The notes below the pieces were generated by a model. The model was not told where the DNA came from. It worked only from the letters and a program-made list of their open reading frames with translations, and did no database searches. Positions 53,438 through 62,588 of a stretch of 64,000 bases of DNA are shown here, piece after piece (within the stretch, counting starts at the first letter, position 1; each line of letters starts with the position of its first letter). Origin of the DNA: Prevotella sp. Lineage in GTDB: Bacteria; Bacteroidota; Bacteroidia; Bacteroidales; Bacteroidaceae. The stretch lies in assembly GCA_022486815.1 (NCBI GenBank), contig JAKVJW010000007.1, positions 50,294 to 114,293 of the forward strand, in the 5' to 3' direction. The translations under genes were made by a program, and so were the position numbers.

Positions 53438-53850
53438 TTTAAAAATATAATTGAGTTAAGTTTTAATCATCATTCAACTTCACGAATAATTTGCTATAGG
53501 TAATTATCACCTATTATACATCACCATCGTAATATGTATCATGCGCAAGTTAAATAAATTCGAAGCATATATGCTCTTCATCCATTCATTTCTATTCCAT
53601 AGACTATGGAATCCGGAAATTCCCCTACGTCCAAACTGCTTTTAACAAAAAGTAAACATTTTGGCTTTCATTCTTGAAAACAGCTCCGGAGTATTGAAAG
53701 ATTAAGTTTCTGAAAATGACACATTTTTTACTCCGCACCAATTTCCATAACATCTGTTTGTCATGACAGGTAAACCCATAAAGCAATATATATTACTGCT
53801 TGAGCATTATCAAAAAGTCATAAAGATAATGCTGAAAACACTTTTTTTTG
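53438..53850. other. Intergenic region without a recognisable gene
   Basis: A stretch of about 410 AT-rich bases between two divergent genes. I found no open frame with coding character, no tRNA and no long repeat. No TAnnTTTG box was found for the minus-strand barrel gene, and the only good box is for the plus-strand lipoprotein, at 53851. Confidence 0.5.
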
Positions 53851-53858
53851 TATATTTG
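53851..53858 (+). promoter_or_regulatory. -7 promoter box of the lipoprotein gene
   Basis: TATATTTG lies 34 bases before the ATG at 53893. Confidence 0.65.
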
Positions 53859-53892
53859 CAGTTGATGATCCATGGATTAAAATAATACAGAT

Positions 53893-54624
53893 ATGAATAA
53901 GAAATTAAATCTAATTTATTTATCCTTTGCCCTTTTGTTGGTTTTTACTGGATGCAGCAGCAATAATGACACAAAAGACCCAGAAGGAACAGTGACACTT
54001 AATGTCATGAATGAAATGTATGGAAAGACCTTATTAGCAAATTCTGACATTTATATCAACAAGGCCAATAACTTTAAGACTCAATCTTGTTATATGGTTG
54101 ATGCAGGGGCTGCTTCAAGCTTGAACACCAATTATCAGCCAGACTTACAGAATATAACCCATGAAGTTGCCGTACAATCCAAGCATCTTTATTATTTTTA
54201 TGACTCTAACAGCATCCTTGAATTTCCTTCTGGAAAGCGAGCTGTATATTTAGGAGCAAGTTATTATAAAGTGATCGTAAACGCTCCTATTATGGATAAT
54301 GGCATTAATAAAGGAGCAATCGTCAAATATGTCAGTTGTTACCCATCACCGGACAATCTACCTGCAGTAGAAACAACAATCGGAAATATGACTTATTCCG
54401 GAGATCAATTGACCTGTTCTGTTCCAAAGGATGCAGAATGCGCAGCTGGAAGTTATCTTAATTCAGATTCAAAGCATTTTGATATTCATTTAGACAATGG
54501 TACACTTACCATCAAACTGAAGAAAGACGTTGACCATGTATATGGCCCTTATGGTGACTATACGCTCTATGTACGTTCTGGCAATGTTTACACATCATTG
54601 ATTTTCCATATCGTGGAGCATTGA
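53893..54624 (+). CDS. Hypothetical lipoprotein, DUF5036-like
   Basis: 243 residues with a signal sequence and lipobox (FTGC, Cys near residue 22) followed by a Ser/Asn/Asp spacer, as in surface-exposed Bacteroidota lipoproteins. The rest looks beta-rich, with VTLNVMNEMYGKTLL in the first part and an ending HVYGPYGDYTLYVRSGNVYTSLIFHIVEH spread over two strands. I recall a similar family as DUF5036 but am not certain. It is transcribed alone and converges on the DUF6377 regulator. Function unknown. Confidence 0.6.
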   Translation: MNKKLNLIYLSFALLLVFTGCSSNNDTKDPEGTVTLNVMNEMYGKTLLANSDIYINKANNFKTQSCYMVDAGAASSLNTNYQPDLQNITHEVAVQSKHLYYFYDSNSILEFPSGKRAVYLGASYYKVIVNAPIMDNGINKGAIVKYVSCYPSPDNLPAVETTIGNMTYSGDQLTCSVPKDAECAAGSYLNSDSKHFDIHLDNGTLTIKLKKDVDHVYGPYGDYTLYVRSGNVYTSLIFHIVEH

Positions 54625-54685
54625 TATAAACATTAGTTCTTAAAAGCAAATAATCAATGAATCAACAATACTAAACTATAATATT

Positions 54686-56380
54686 TCAGCTATTTAATCC
54701 CAGGTCTTTGACTCTGCGTTCGAAATTCTCACGGTCTGTCAAAGCACCGTTCTTTATTCTTGCCCTATAATTGTATATCGTATTGACAGAATAGTGCAGA
54801 AACTCGGCAATTTTGGAACTGTCATCGATGCCAAGACGTATCAGTGCAAAGATCCGTATATCAGTTGACAAGCGTTCCGGATCTTTGGAATGTATCTGGA
54901 ATTCAGGCTTTAGCATAGCATTAAAGTCATTTACGAAATTGGGAAAAAGATGCAGGAATACGGAATCGAAGTTAGCATATAGTTCATCTAGCTCCTTATC
55001 CTTAAACTCCATAGATTTGCTTATGTTAAAGAGGTTTTGCAAGTCTTTGTTCTTTAGTTTCTTATTCACCATCTTCCGGAAATCATCCAATTTATCTACA
55101 TACTGCGAACAGATACTGAGGAATCGGCCGATATACTCCTCTTTGACCCTATTCGACTCATTCAGACGTTCGTTAGAGATCGCGAGTTTCTGATTAGTTG
55201 CCGAAAGTTCATGGTTGGATATATCAAGATTATCATTAGCATTAGACAGTTTACAATTAAGCATAACCAATTTCTCATTGATGCGTCTGAGTTCGTTGCG
55301 TGCATCAGCCAACTTGCGTTTCTGTCGGTAAACGAAGAACAGTGAACTGAGGAGCATTAATGACATCAAACTGACAATAGTTATGAAGATTGTTAGTGTC
55401 TCATTCTTCCGGTTAATCTGTTTCTGATAATTGCAGTCAATAATAGACAGTAATGGAGAAATCTGCCAGCTTCGCATACGGGTCCCGAACTTATTATTAC
55501 ATTCCCATGTAAATCTTATATACTTAAGTGAACGGTCTATATCTCCCTCTTTATTCAGTATATCAGCCAACTCCCACAGAGAGGCCTGGTCCATAACACT
55601 ATTCATAATGTCAGACATGGCCGATTCAATCAACCAATATTTCGTCATGGTCATATTCCCCTCTATTTTATACAGTTTGGATCGATAATAAGCTACTATG
55701 GCATAGTTTCTGGAGCCCGGACTAACTTTGGCCAGGCGTTTGCTGTTTACCTTCATGGCATCAGCATACAACTTGTGTGAATAAAGATAATTCTCTTTAC
55801 ACAAAAGGTATCCTTCTGAATTTTTATCCAAAGTACTATATACAGAATCCCTGTATATATCCGACATCTTGATATACTTACTTCTCAGATCCTTTAATCG
55901 AGTATAATAGCCAAGTTCCTGATATACATGATTGTAGGCGATATAGTAATCACCCAGTCCATTAGCCATAGTAAGATCAGAAGTAGATACCTGTCTTAGT
56001 ATCTGCAATGCCTCTGTATAGAGGCCAGAAGAGGAGCACTGGAAAGCCATCAGAGACCTACACTTACCTACCAAGTCTTTACGGTGCATTTTTTCAGCAA
56101 TACTTATACATTTATGAAGGTAGACAATAGCAGAGTCATTGGTATATGACTTGTATGCGCTGTACAGTTTAAAAGACTCTTCGTATTTTAATCTTTGATT
56201 CTGTGCCTCTGACAAATACACACGTAACTTTCTGATATTATTTTCATGAGTATCAACATATTGAGAAGAATGGTCTATAAGATTATCTAACTTATCGTAC
56301 ATAGGCCCAAAGTTTATACTACCTGCAAAAATTTGAGCTGAGAGAATTTGTAAGAAGACAGTCAGAAGAAAGATTTTCAT
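54686..56380 (-). CDS. DUF6377-type sensor-regulator with TPR, TM and HTH
   Basis: 564 residues. A signal peptide and a TPR-like helical region (about 20-330) come first, then one membrane helix (about 335-357), a long coiled coil with NANDNLDISNHELSATNQKL-type repeats (about 360-420) and a cytosolic C-terminal part. The last 60 residues carry a LuxR-like HTH (IAEFLHYSVNTIYNYRARIKNGA). This architecture fits the family I know as DUF6377, often found near polysaccharide loci. It would sense a signal outside the inner membrane and bind DNA directly. The GH3-GH3-GH5-SusD operon next to it is the probable target. Confidence 0.78.
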   Translation of the reverse strand: MKIFLLTVFLQILSAQIFAGSINFGPMYDKLDNLIDHSSQYVDTHENNIRKLRVYLSEAQNQRLKYEESFKLYSAYKSYTNDSAIVYLHKCISIAEKMHRKDLVGKCRSLMAFQCSSSGLYTEALQILRQVSTSDLTMANGLGDYYIAYNHVYQELGYYTRLKDLRSKYIKMSDIYRDSVYSTLDKNSEGYLLCKENYLYSHKLYADAMKVNSKRLAKVSPGSRNYAIVAYYRSKLYKIEGNMTMTKYWLIESAMSDIMNSVMDQASLWELADILNKEGDIDRSLKYIRFTWECNNKFGTRMRSWQISPLLSIIDCNYQKQINRKNETLTIFITIVSLMSLMLLSSLFFVYRQKRKLADARNELRRINEKLVMLNCKLSNANDNLDISNHELSATNQKLAISNERLNESNRVKEEYIGRFLSICSQYVDKLDDFRKMVNKKLKNKDLQNLFNISKSMEFKDKELDELYANFDSVFLHLFPNFVNDFNAMLKPEFQIHSKDPERLSTDIRIFALIRLGIDDSSKIAEFLHYSVNTIYNYRARIKNGALTDRENFERRVKDLGLNS

Positions 56381-56402
56381 GATATATTTTTATTAAATAT
56401 TG

Positions 56403-56410
56403 CAAATATA
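56403..56410 (-). promoter_or_regulatory. -7 promoter box of the DUF6377 gene
   Basis: Minus-strand TATATTTG, 22 bases before the ATG at 56380. The gene therefore has its own promoter, apart from the PUL operon. Confidence 0.65.
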
Positions 56411-56635
56411 AAGCAATTTCACAAAACTTTCAACAAAAATGAAGACTTTATTACATTAATCAAATATATCAAATGAGTAAATCCATAATACAGATTTAAT
56501 TTGAGCCTTTATCTCCATCATTATCTCGCTTCAATTTATTATATATCAAGAATCTCTATCTGTTGTAAAACGAAAAGCGACACATCAACTTCAAAAGTGA
56601 AATGACAACTAAGTAAGTTGCGTTATGCCGTAGTC

Positions 56636-56666
56636 ATCACCAAGACGACTACGGCAAACAACATTA
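56636..56666 (-). terminator. Hairpin at the end of the PUL operon
   Basis: TGCCGTAGTC (56636-56645) and GACTACGGCA (56657-56666) form a perfect 10-bp stem with an 11-base loop, about 60 bases after the last GH3 stop. No T run follows, so it may be a weak terminator or an mRNA-stabilising stem. Confidence 0.55.
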
Positions 56667-56724
56667 ACCTAAACCTATCAAAACGACTTTCTAATCATTA
56701 TTATGATAATCATTGTAACTCTGA

Positions 56725-58986
56725 TCACATCACTGTGAAAGAAACAGTCTTAAGATTGCTACTGTTCGGCCCTATCATAAGATCGAAAGTCCCAGGATCT
56801 AATACATATTCAAGATTATAGTTATAATATTTAAGAAGTCCGGGGGTGATTTCGAATGTCACGTCTTTACTTTCGCCTGCAGAAAGGTGAATACGCTGAA
56901 ATCCCTTCAACTCTTTTACAGGTCTTGAAACCCCTGCAACTTGATCATGGATATACAACTGCACGATCTCATCTCCATCCCGGCTACCGGTATTCTTAAC
57001 ATTTATGGTAGCTGTGATACTGCCATCAGAGGCCATCTTGTCACTACTCAGACGAATATCACCATATTGATATGTAGTATAACTAAGTCCATATCCAAAT
57101 GGATATAGAGCATCATTACGGACGTCAAGATAATTGCTGGCATATTTTCGGAATTCTTTAGTACCATCAGGAACAGGTCTGCCGGTAGGAAGATGATTAT
57201 AATACAAGGGTTCCTGTCCTGTTACCTGAGGCATACTGACCGTAAGTTTTCCACTTGGGTTGACATCTCCGAAAAGGACATCACATATAGCATCTGCTGC
57301 TTCACTGCCGCCAAACCAAACATTGATGATCGCATTGGCATGTTCACTCTCCCACTTCAAGACCGTAGCACGGCCAGAGAAATTGAGAAGGACTACAGGT
57401 TTGCCTGTAGCGACCAGATCCCGAAGCAATGACATCTGCACATCCGGAAGATCCAGATCAGTACGGCTGGAACTTTCACCAGACATGTCTGCACATTCCC
57501 CCATAGCTGCTATGATCACATCAGACTGCCTCGCTATCTTCAAGGCCTCTTCCTTAAGTTTCTGATCATCACCACGCGGAATAGTCTTACCGAATTCTGC
57601 TGCCTTTTGCAAAGCCGCATCCGCAGTAAGATTACTGCCTTGAGCATAGAGCAGTTGAGCCTTTCCGCCCAAAGCACGTTCAAGTCCTTCTTTCAATGTA
57701 GAGTATTTATCAGGAGTATATGAGACACACCATGTGCCGGCCATATTTGCCCTTGTATTGGCAAGAGGTCCGATCAGTGCAATCTTACCTTTCTTCTGAA
57801 GAGGAAGAAGATTGCCTTCATTCTTAAGCAACACAAATGATTCGGTGGCCAGACTACGGGCAATAGCTCTGTTTTGAGCAGTAAAGATATCCCGTTTACG
57901 GCGGCTGGCATCTAGATACTTATAAGGATTTTTGAACAGACCCAACTTATATTTAGCTTCCAGCACACGCCTGCAAGCCGTATCAATATCTGCTATAGAA
58001 ACTTTACCCTCAGCTAATGATTTTTCCAATGTAGAAACAAAGCCTTGAGAACACATATCCATGTCTGTACCTGCTTTCAGGGCCATCACCGAACTGTTCT
58101 GCAAATTACCCAGACCATGATTGGTTATCTCTCCAATAGAACCATAATCGGTAACCACAAAGCCCTTGAAATGCCACTGATTGCGCAGTACATCAGTAAG
58201 CAACCATTTGTTGGCCGTCGCAGGTATACCGTCAACAAGATTGAATGATGACATCACACTACCTACGCCTGCATCAACAGCTGCCTTATATGGAGGAAAA
58301 TACTGGTTGTACATTCTGAGATGGCTCATATCCACAGTATTGTATTCCTTACCTGCTTCAACCGCTCCGTAAAGAGCAAAATGCTTGAGACAGGCCATGA
58401 TGTTCTCTTTGCTGCTATAATCGCCCTGATATCCACACACCATAGCCTCAGCAATGCGTGAGCCAAGATACGGATCCTCTCCTGAACCTTCGCATACGCG
58501 GCCCCAACGTGAATCCAAAGCGATATCTACCATCGGACTGTATGTCCAGTCTATACCGTCAGCACTAGCCTCTTTAGCGGCTATATGAGCGCTACGCTCT
58601 ATGGCAGGAATATCCCAGGAGCAAGATGCGCCAAGGGGAATAGGGAATATCGTTTCATAACCATGAATGACATCCATTCCGACAAGCAAGGGGATATGCA
58701 TACGACTTTTCTTTACGGCAATATCCTGCAAAGCACGAATCTTATCAACGCCCTTTACATTAAATACTCCTCCCATATTACCATTCAAGATATCATTTGC
58801 AACCTTAGTATCAACTTTTCCTCCGGTTGTTATATCTCCAGCAACCATAAGATTAAGTTGGCCTATTTTCTCCTTGAGAGTCATCTTAGACATCAGCCCA
58901 TTGATATATTGGTCCATAGCTTTCTGCTGGGCCATACCTGCAGAAGCTGTAAGGGCTAATACGAAAGTCATTAAAAATTTTCTCAT
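56725..58986 (-). CDS. bglX: Glycoside hydrolase family 3 beta-glucosidase (BglX-like)
   Basis: 753 residues with a signal peptide (MTFVLALTASAGMAQQ). Domains in order are the GH3 barrel, the alpha/beta sandwich and a C-terminal fibronectin-III-like domain. The nucleophile Asp is in FVVTDYGSIGE near residue 280, and KHFALYG and SGESSSRTDL are further active-site parts. It would act in the periplasm and release glucose from the ends of beta-glucan oligosaccharides. It is the last gene of the operon, 2 bases after the other GH3 gene, with which it shares layout but not close sequence. Confidence 0.92.
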   Translation of the reverse strand: MRKFLMTFVLALTASAGMAQQKAMDQYINGLMSKMTLKEKIGQLNLMVAGDITTGGKVDTKVANDILNGNMGGVFNVKGVDKIRALQDIAVKKSRMHIPLLVGMDVIHGYETIFPIPLGASCSWDIPAIERSAHIAAKEASADGIDWTYSPMVDIALDSRWGRVCEGSGEDPYLGSRIAEAMVCGYQGDYSSKENIMACLKHFALYGAVEAGKEYNTVDMSHLRMYNQYFPPYKAAVDAGVGSVMSSFNLVDGIPATANKWLLTDVLRNQWHFKGFVVTDYGSIGEITNHGLGNLQNSSVMALKAGTDMDMCSQGFVSTLEKSLAEGKVSIADIDTACRRVLEAKYKLGLFKNPYKYLDASRRKRDIFTAQNRAIARSLATESFVLLKNEGNLLPLQKKGKIALIGPLANTRANMAGTWCVSYTPDKYSTLKEGLERALGGKAQLLYAQGSNLTADAALQKAAEFGKTIPRGDDQKLKEEALKIARQSDVIIAAMGECADMSGESSSRTDLDLPDVQMSLLRDLVATGKPVVLLNFSGRATVLKWESEHANAIINVWFGGSEAADAICDVLFGDVNPSGKLTVSMPQVTGQEPLYYNHLPTGRPVPDGTKEFRKYASNYLDVRNDALYPFGYGLSYTTYQYGDIRLSSDKMASDGSITATINVKNTGSRDGDEIVQLYIHDQVAGVSRPVKELKGFQRIHLSAGESKDVTFEITPGLLKYYNYNLEYVLDPGTFDLMIGPNSSNLKTVSFTVM

Positions 58987-58988
58987 AT

Positions 58989-61217
58989 CTACTGTAATTT
59001 AAACTTTATCGTAAGTGGAAGGCTGTCTGATGCGTTCCCGGCGAAAGCCTCAAAGTCACCATCTTCAGATGTCCATGCATGTATTCTGTCATCATAAAAA
59101 CTCAAGGCACTGTTATCTATTGTGATATGAACATCACGACTCTCACCTGCCTTAAGTTCTACTTTCTGAAATCCTTTAAGTTCTTTATAAGGTCTGTCTA
59201 AAGATGACTTGACATCATGGATATACAACTGCACCGTTTCTGAGCCATCATATTTACCTGTATTCTTAACGTTTATAGTAAACGTTATATTACCATCACG
59301 TGAGATTTTATTAGATGATTCACGTAAATCAGACAACTTGAATGTGGTATAACTGAGTCCATGCCCAAAAGCGAATAATGGATGCGTCTTTTCTTTATCC
59401 ACCCACCTGTAACCTACATACAATCCTTCTTTATATTCCTCGTCTATTACCTTATGGTCAGGGCGCCATACTCCGGGATAAGCATTCAACTTATGTGCAC
59501 CGACATCCTGCAAAGAGGCTGGCCACGTGAAAGGGAGTTTCCCAGAAGGGTTGACATCTCCAGAAAGTACATCAGCCAAGGCCTCTCCAGCTTCAGAACC
59601 GATGAACCATCCCTGTACGATAGCCGGCACCTTATCATGCCAAGGCATAGCTACAGCATTGCCGGATATATTTACATATATAAAATTCTTATTTACCTTA
59701 GCCAATGACTCAATGACACGATCCTGATGATAAGGTAACCCGTATGATTTACGGTCATGGCCCTCACTGTCTTGATAATCACTTTTGTTCAATCCACCAA
59801 AGAATATCACATAATCCGCTTTCCTGGCTTTCTCAACAGCATCATGGACAAGTTGGTCTGCAGTACGTTTGTCTGTCAGATTCTGGCCTGTCGTAACGCC
59901 ATTATAAGAGCCTGTAGTATCACCCACATATCCACGTTCGTAATCTATCTGGATATCCTTTCCGAAACGTGCTTTCAGACCATCGAGCGGAGATATCTCA
60001 CGTTGAACTTTCAACGAAGATGAACCACCACCGACTGTCATCATCTTGATTGCATTCTCACCTACTACGAGAATATGCTTAGCCCTATTGAGTTTTATAG
60101 GTAACACCTTATTTTTATTTTGCAGAAGCACTATTCCTTCATCTGCCACCTTACGGGCTGCAGCATAATGAGATTCCGAACATAAGAAACCCATCGGTTT
60201 GTTACGGTTCATCGTAGTTCTGTAAAACAAGCGCAGCACACGACGCACTTTATCATCAAGTTCTTTTGTGGTATATCTGCCACTTTGTATGGCCTTAAGA
60301 TAAGGATTTGCCATATAATAGGAGTCATACGCATTAGTCTTACCCACTGACAGTCCATTGGTCCATGTACCAAACTCCATATCAAGTCCATTCTTCACAG
60401 CCTCATCCGTATCATGGCATCCTCCCCAGTCACTAATGACTACTCCATCAAATTTCCAGTCACCTTTCAAGATCTTCATCAGCAACTCTTTATTGTGACA
60501 ATTATGCTGATTCTTATACATATTATAGGCCCCCATTACACCCCATACCTTACCATCAACTACAGCTGCACGGAAAGCAGGAAGATAAATCTCATGTAAA
60601 GCCCTGTCACTCACAATAACATTAACCTGATGACGGAACTCCTCATTATTGTTCATGGCAAAGTGTTTGACACAGGCGGCCACGCCACAGGACTGAAGGC
60701 CTTGAATGTAAGGGACCACCATCTTACTGCTAAGATAAGGATCTTCGCCCAGATATTCAAAATTTCTGCCATTCAGGGGTGTACGGTAGATGTTTACCCC
60801 CGGACCCAGTATCATGTTTTTGCCACGGTAAAGAGCTTCTTCCCCAAGACTTCTACCATAAAGGCTGGACATCTGAGGATTCCATGTTGCAGCAAGACAG
60901 GTAAGAGCAGGGAAAGCGACACACGAATCATTAGTCTGTCCGGCCTGTTCCCACTCATCCCAGAGCACATCAGGACGCACACCATGAGGACCGTCATCAG
61001 TCCAGAAGTCAGGGAAACCCAGTCTCTTAACACCCGGTGACGAGAATTTGCTCTGTGCATGGATCACCGCTATCTTCTCATTCAGTGTCATCCTGCCCAA
61101 GGCATCTTCTATTCGCTGTTCTATTGGTTTCGATCTATCCTGATATATCGGAGTCTGAGCATTAACAGCTAAGACAGCAGACATAAAGAAAAAGGACGCA
61201 ATTATTATATTCTTCAT
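58989..61217 (-). CDS. Glycoside hydrolase family 3 enzyme
   Basis: 742 residues from the ATG at 61217, giving a signal peptide (IIIASFFFMSAVLAVNAQ); the frame from a TTG at 61235 is rejected. It has the GH3 barrel, the alpha/beta sandwich and a fibronectin-III-like end. The nucleophile Asp is in VVISDWGGCHDT near residue 262, and KHFAMNNNEEFRH is the conserved strand before it. This form resembles the group of beta-glucosidases and exo-1,3-glucanases seen with GH5 genes. It follows GH5 by 22 bases, so the pair may convert longer beta-glucan chains to glucose. Xylosidase activity is not excluded. Confidence 0.9.
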   Translation of the reverse strand: MKNIIIASFFFMSAVLAVNAQTPIYQDRSKPIEQRIEDALGRMTLNEKIAVIHAQSKFSSPGVKRLGFPDFWTDDGPHGVRPDVLWDEWEQAGQTNDSCVAFPALTCLAATWNPQMSSLYGRSLGEEALYRGKNMILGPGVNIYRTPLNGRNFEYLGEDPYLSSKMVVPYIQGLQSCGVAACVKHFAMNNNEEFRHQVNVIVSDRALHEIYLPAFRAAVVDGKVWGVMGAYNMYKNQHNCHNKELLMKILKGDWKFDGVVISDWGGCHDTDEAVKNGLDMEFGTWTNGLSVGKTNAYDSYYMANPYLKAIQSGRYTTKELDDKVRRVLRLFYRTTMNRNKPMGFLCSESHYAAARKVADEGIVLLQNKNKVLPIKLNRAKHILVVGENAIKMMTVGGGSSSLKVQREISPLDGLKARFGKDIQIDYERGYVGDTTGSYNGVTTGQNLTDKRTADQLVHDAVEKARKADYVIFFGGLNKSDYQDSEGHDRKSYGLPYHQDRVIESLAKVNKNFIYVNISGNAVAMPWHDKVPAIVQGWFIGSEAGEALADVLSGDVNPSGKLPFTWPASLQDVGAHKLNAYPGVWRPDHKVIDEEYKEGLYVGYRWVDKEKTHPLFAFGHGLSYTTFKLSDLRESSNKISRDGNITFTINVKNTGKYDGSETVQLYIHDVKSSLDRPYKELKGFQKVELKAGESRDVHITIDNSALSFYDDRIHAWTSEDGDFEAFAGNASDSLPLTIKFKLQ

Positions 61218-61239
61218 ATTATCTTTAATAAACAACTTG

Positions 61240-62487
61240 TTATTCTTGGGGAACCTGTAGACCTATCGACCTAATGTACCCAATCTGAGGAATACAATTT
61301 TCAAACTTAATTTTCTCCAGATACTGGTTCAGAACATCTTTTGCCTTTTCCTGGTCGGGACGAGCATTCCGGATATCCTTGTATATCACTCGTTGAGCCT
61401 CAGCAAACCTTACCACAATAGTGTCCCATTCTGCAGGACGTTGCACAGCATTTATGCAAGAGTTATCCAGTTTCTTATAAGGCCAGAAAGTGTAGCCTAT
61501 ATTATTCTTACGAAGCATCTTGCAGAAATCAGCCTGCCACTCATCTGTGTTATGGCCTGTTTCACCCATATACATAGGTAATCCCGTCTTATCACGAAAA
61601 GAAATTATATTTTGTATTGCTTTACGGTCTGTACCGCCACCATATCTATGACAGGTATACATGATCTTATCGTCAAATTTCCAATCAGAAAAGACATCAA
61701 AATTGCCATTCCATTGAGCCCCACCAAGAAGGACGATGTGATTATTATCTACTTCTCTTATAGATTTAACTGCACGTTTATACAATGGTTCCAGTTTAGT
61801 ATTCAGATCCTTCATGTTGCCAAAATAAGGTGCGATAGGTTCATTCAAAAGTTCATAACCCAATATCACAGACTCGTCTTTATATCGATCTGCTATCTTG
61901 CGCCAGATTTCACAGAACAGCGACTGACTCTTTGCACTTTCAAAAAGCCAAGGATAGCCATAACTATCGTCAATATTATCTCCCGTTTGTCCTCCGGGAG
62001 CATCGTGCATGTCAAGTATTATATATAAATGATTGTCACGGCACCAGCTTATAAGAGAATCTATACGTGCAAATCCATCCTGATTGGCATTTAATCCCAT
62101 ATAGTCTTCATCTGTAAACAACTTATAGTTAAATGGTACACGAATCGTATTAGCCCCTAAAGATGCCAGATAATCTATATCACGGCGTGTAACATAATTA
62201 TCTTTGAACTTACGCCAAAACTCATCAGCGGCATCAGGACCAACCATCTGACAAATTGCATCATTGATCATCCAATAACTATTCGTTTTCTTGAATCCAA
62301 ACATATAACCTTCAGGATTCAGCCAGTTGCCCAAATTTGTCCCTATGATAGACAGTTTTTTCCCATTTGGTTGTACCAGATTCTTGCCGTCGATGGTCAC
62401 AAATTTGCCTTTAGCCATAGCACCTACAGAACTGAATAATGTAAATGCGAGACTTATGTAAAGTACAAATTTATAGATTTTTGTCAT
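61240..62487 (-). CDS. Glycoside hydrolase family 5 enzyme
   Basis: 415 residues from the ATG at 62487, with a signal peptide (FVLYISLAFTLFSSVGAMA). The acid/base Glu lies in YELLNEPIAP near residue 215 and the nucleophile Glu in YMGETGHN near 308; GTNLGNWLNPEG near 45 resembles GH5 exo-beta-1,3-glucanases. GH5 covers cellulase, mannanase, glucanase and others, so activity is not fixed. Two GH3 enzymes and a SusD in the same operon favour a beta-glucan. The site is probably the periplasm or cell surface; no lipobox was seen. Confidence 0.88.
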   Translation of the reverse strand: MTKIYKFVLYISLAFTLFSSVGAMAKGKFVTIDGKNLVQPNGKKLSIIGTNLGNWLNPEGYMFGFKKTNSYWMINDAICQMVGPDAADEFWRKFKDNYVTRRDIDYLASLGANTIRVPFNYKLFTDEDYMGLNANQDGFARIDSLISWCRDNHLYIILDMHDAPGGQTGDNIDDSYGYPWLFESAKSQSLFCEIWRKIADRYKDESVILGYELLNEPIAPYFGNMKDLNTKLEPLYKRAVKSIREVDNNHIVLLGGAQWNGNFDVFSDWKFDDKIMYTCHRYGGGTDRKAIQNIISFRDKTGLPMYMGETGHNTDEWQADFCKMLRKNNIGYTFWPYKKLDNSCINAVQRPAEWDTIVVRFAEAQRVIYKDIRNARPDQEKAKDVLNQYLEKIKFENCIPQIGYIRSIGLQVPQE

Positions 62488-62522
62488 AATATGTTTCTTA
62501 TCTGTTATTTTAATATTCACAA

Positions 62523-62578
62523 ATAAGCAAATAGGTCAACAAATTCTATAAATAGAATCATTAACCTATTTTGCTTAT
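62523..62578 (-). promoter_or_regulatory. Large stem-loop between susD and the GH5 gene
   Basis: ATAAGCAAATAGGT (62523-62536) pairs with ACCTATTTTGCTTAT (62564-62578) with one bulged base. The loop carries a second perfect stem, ATTCTAT-aa-ATAGAAT (62543-62558). It fills most of the 101-base gap between the two genes. It may end part of the transcripts or protect the susD mRNA, and so set the ratio of SusC/SusD to enzymes. Confidence 0.6.
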
Positions 62579-62588
62579 CAGATAATCA

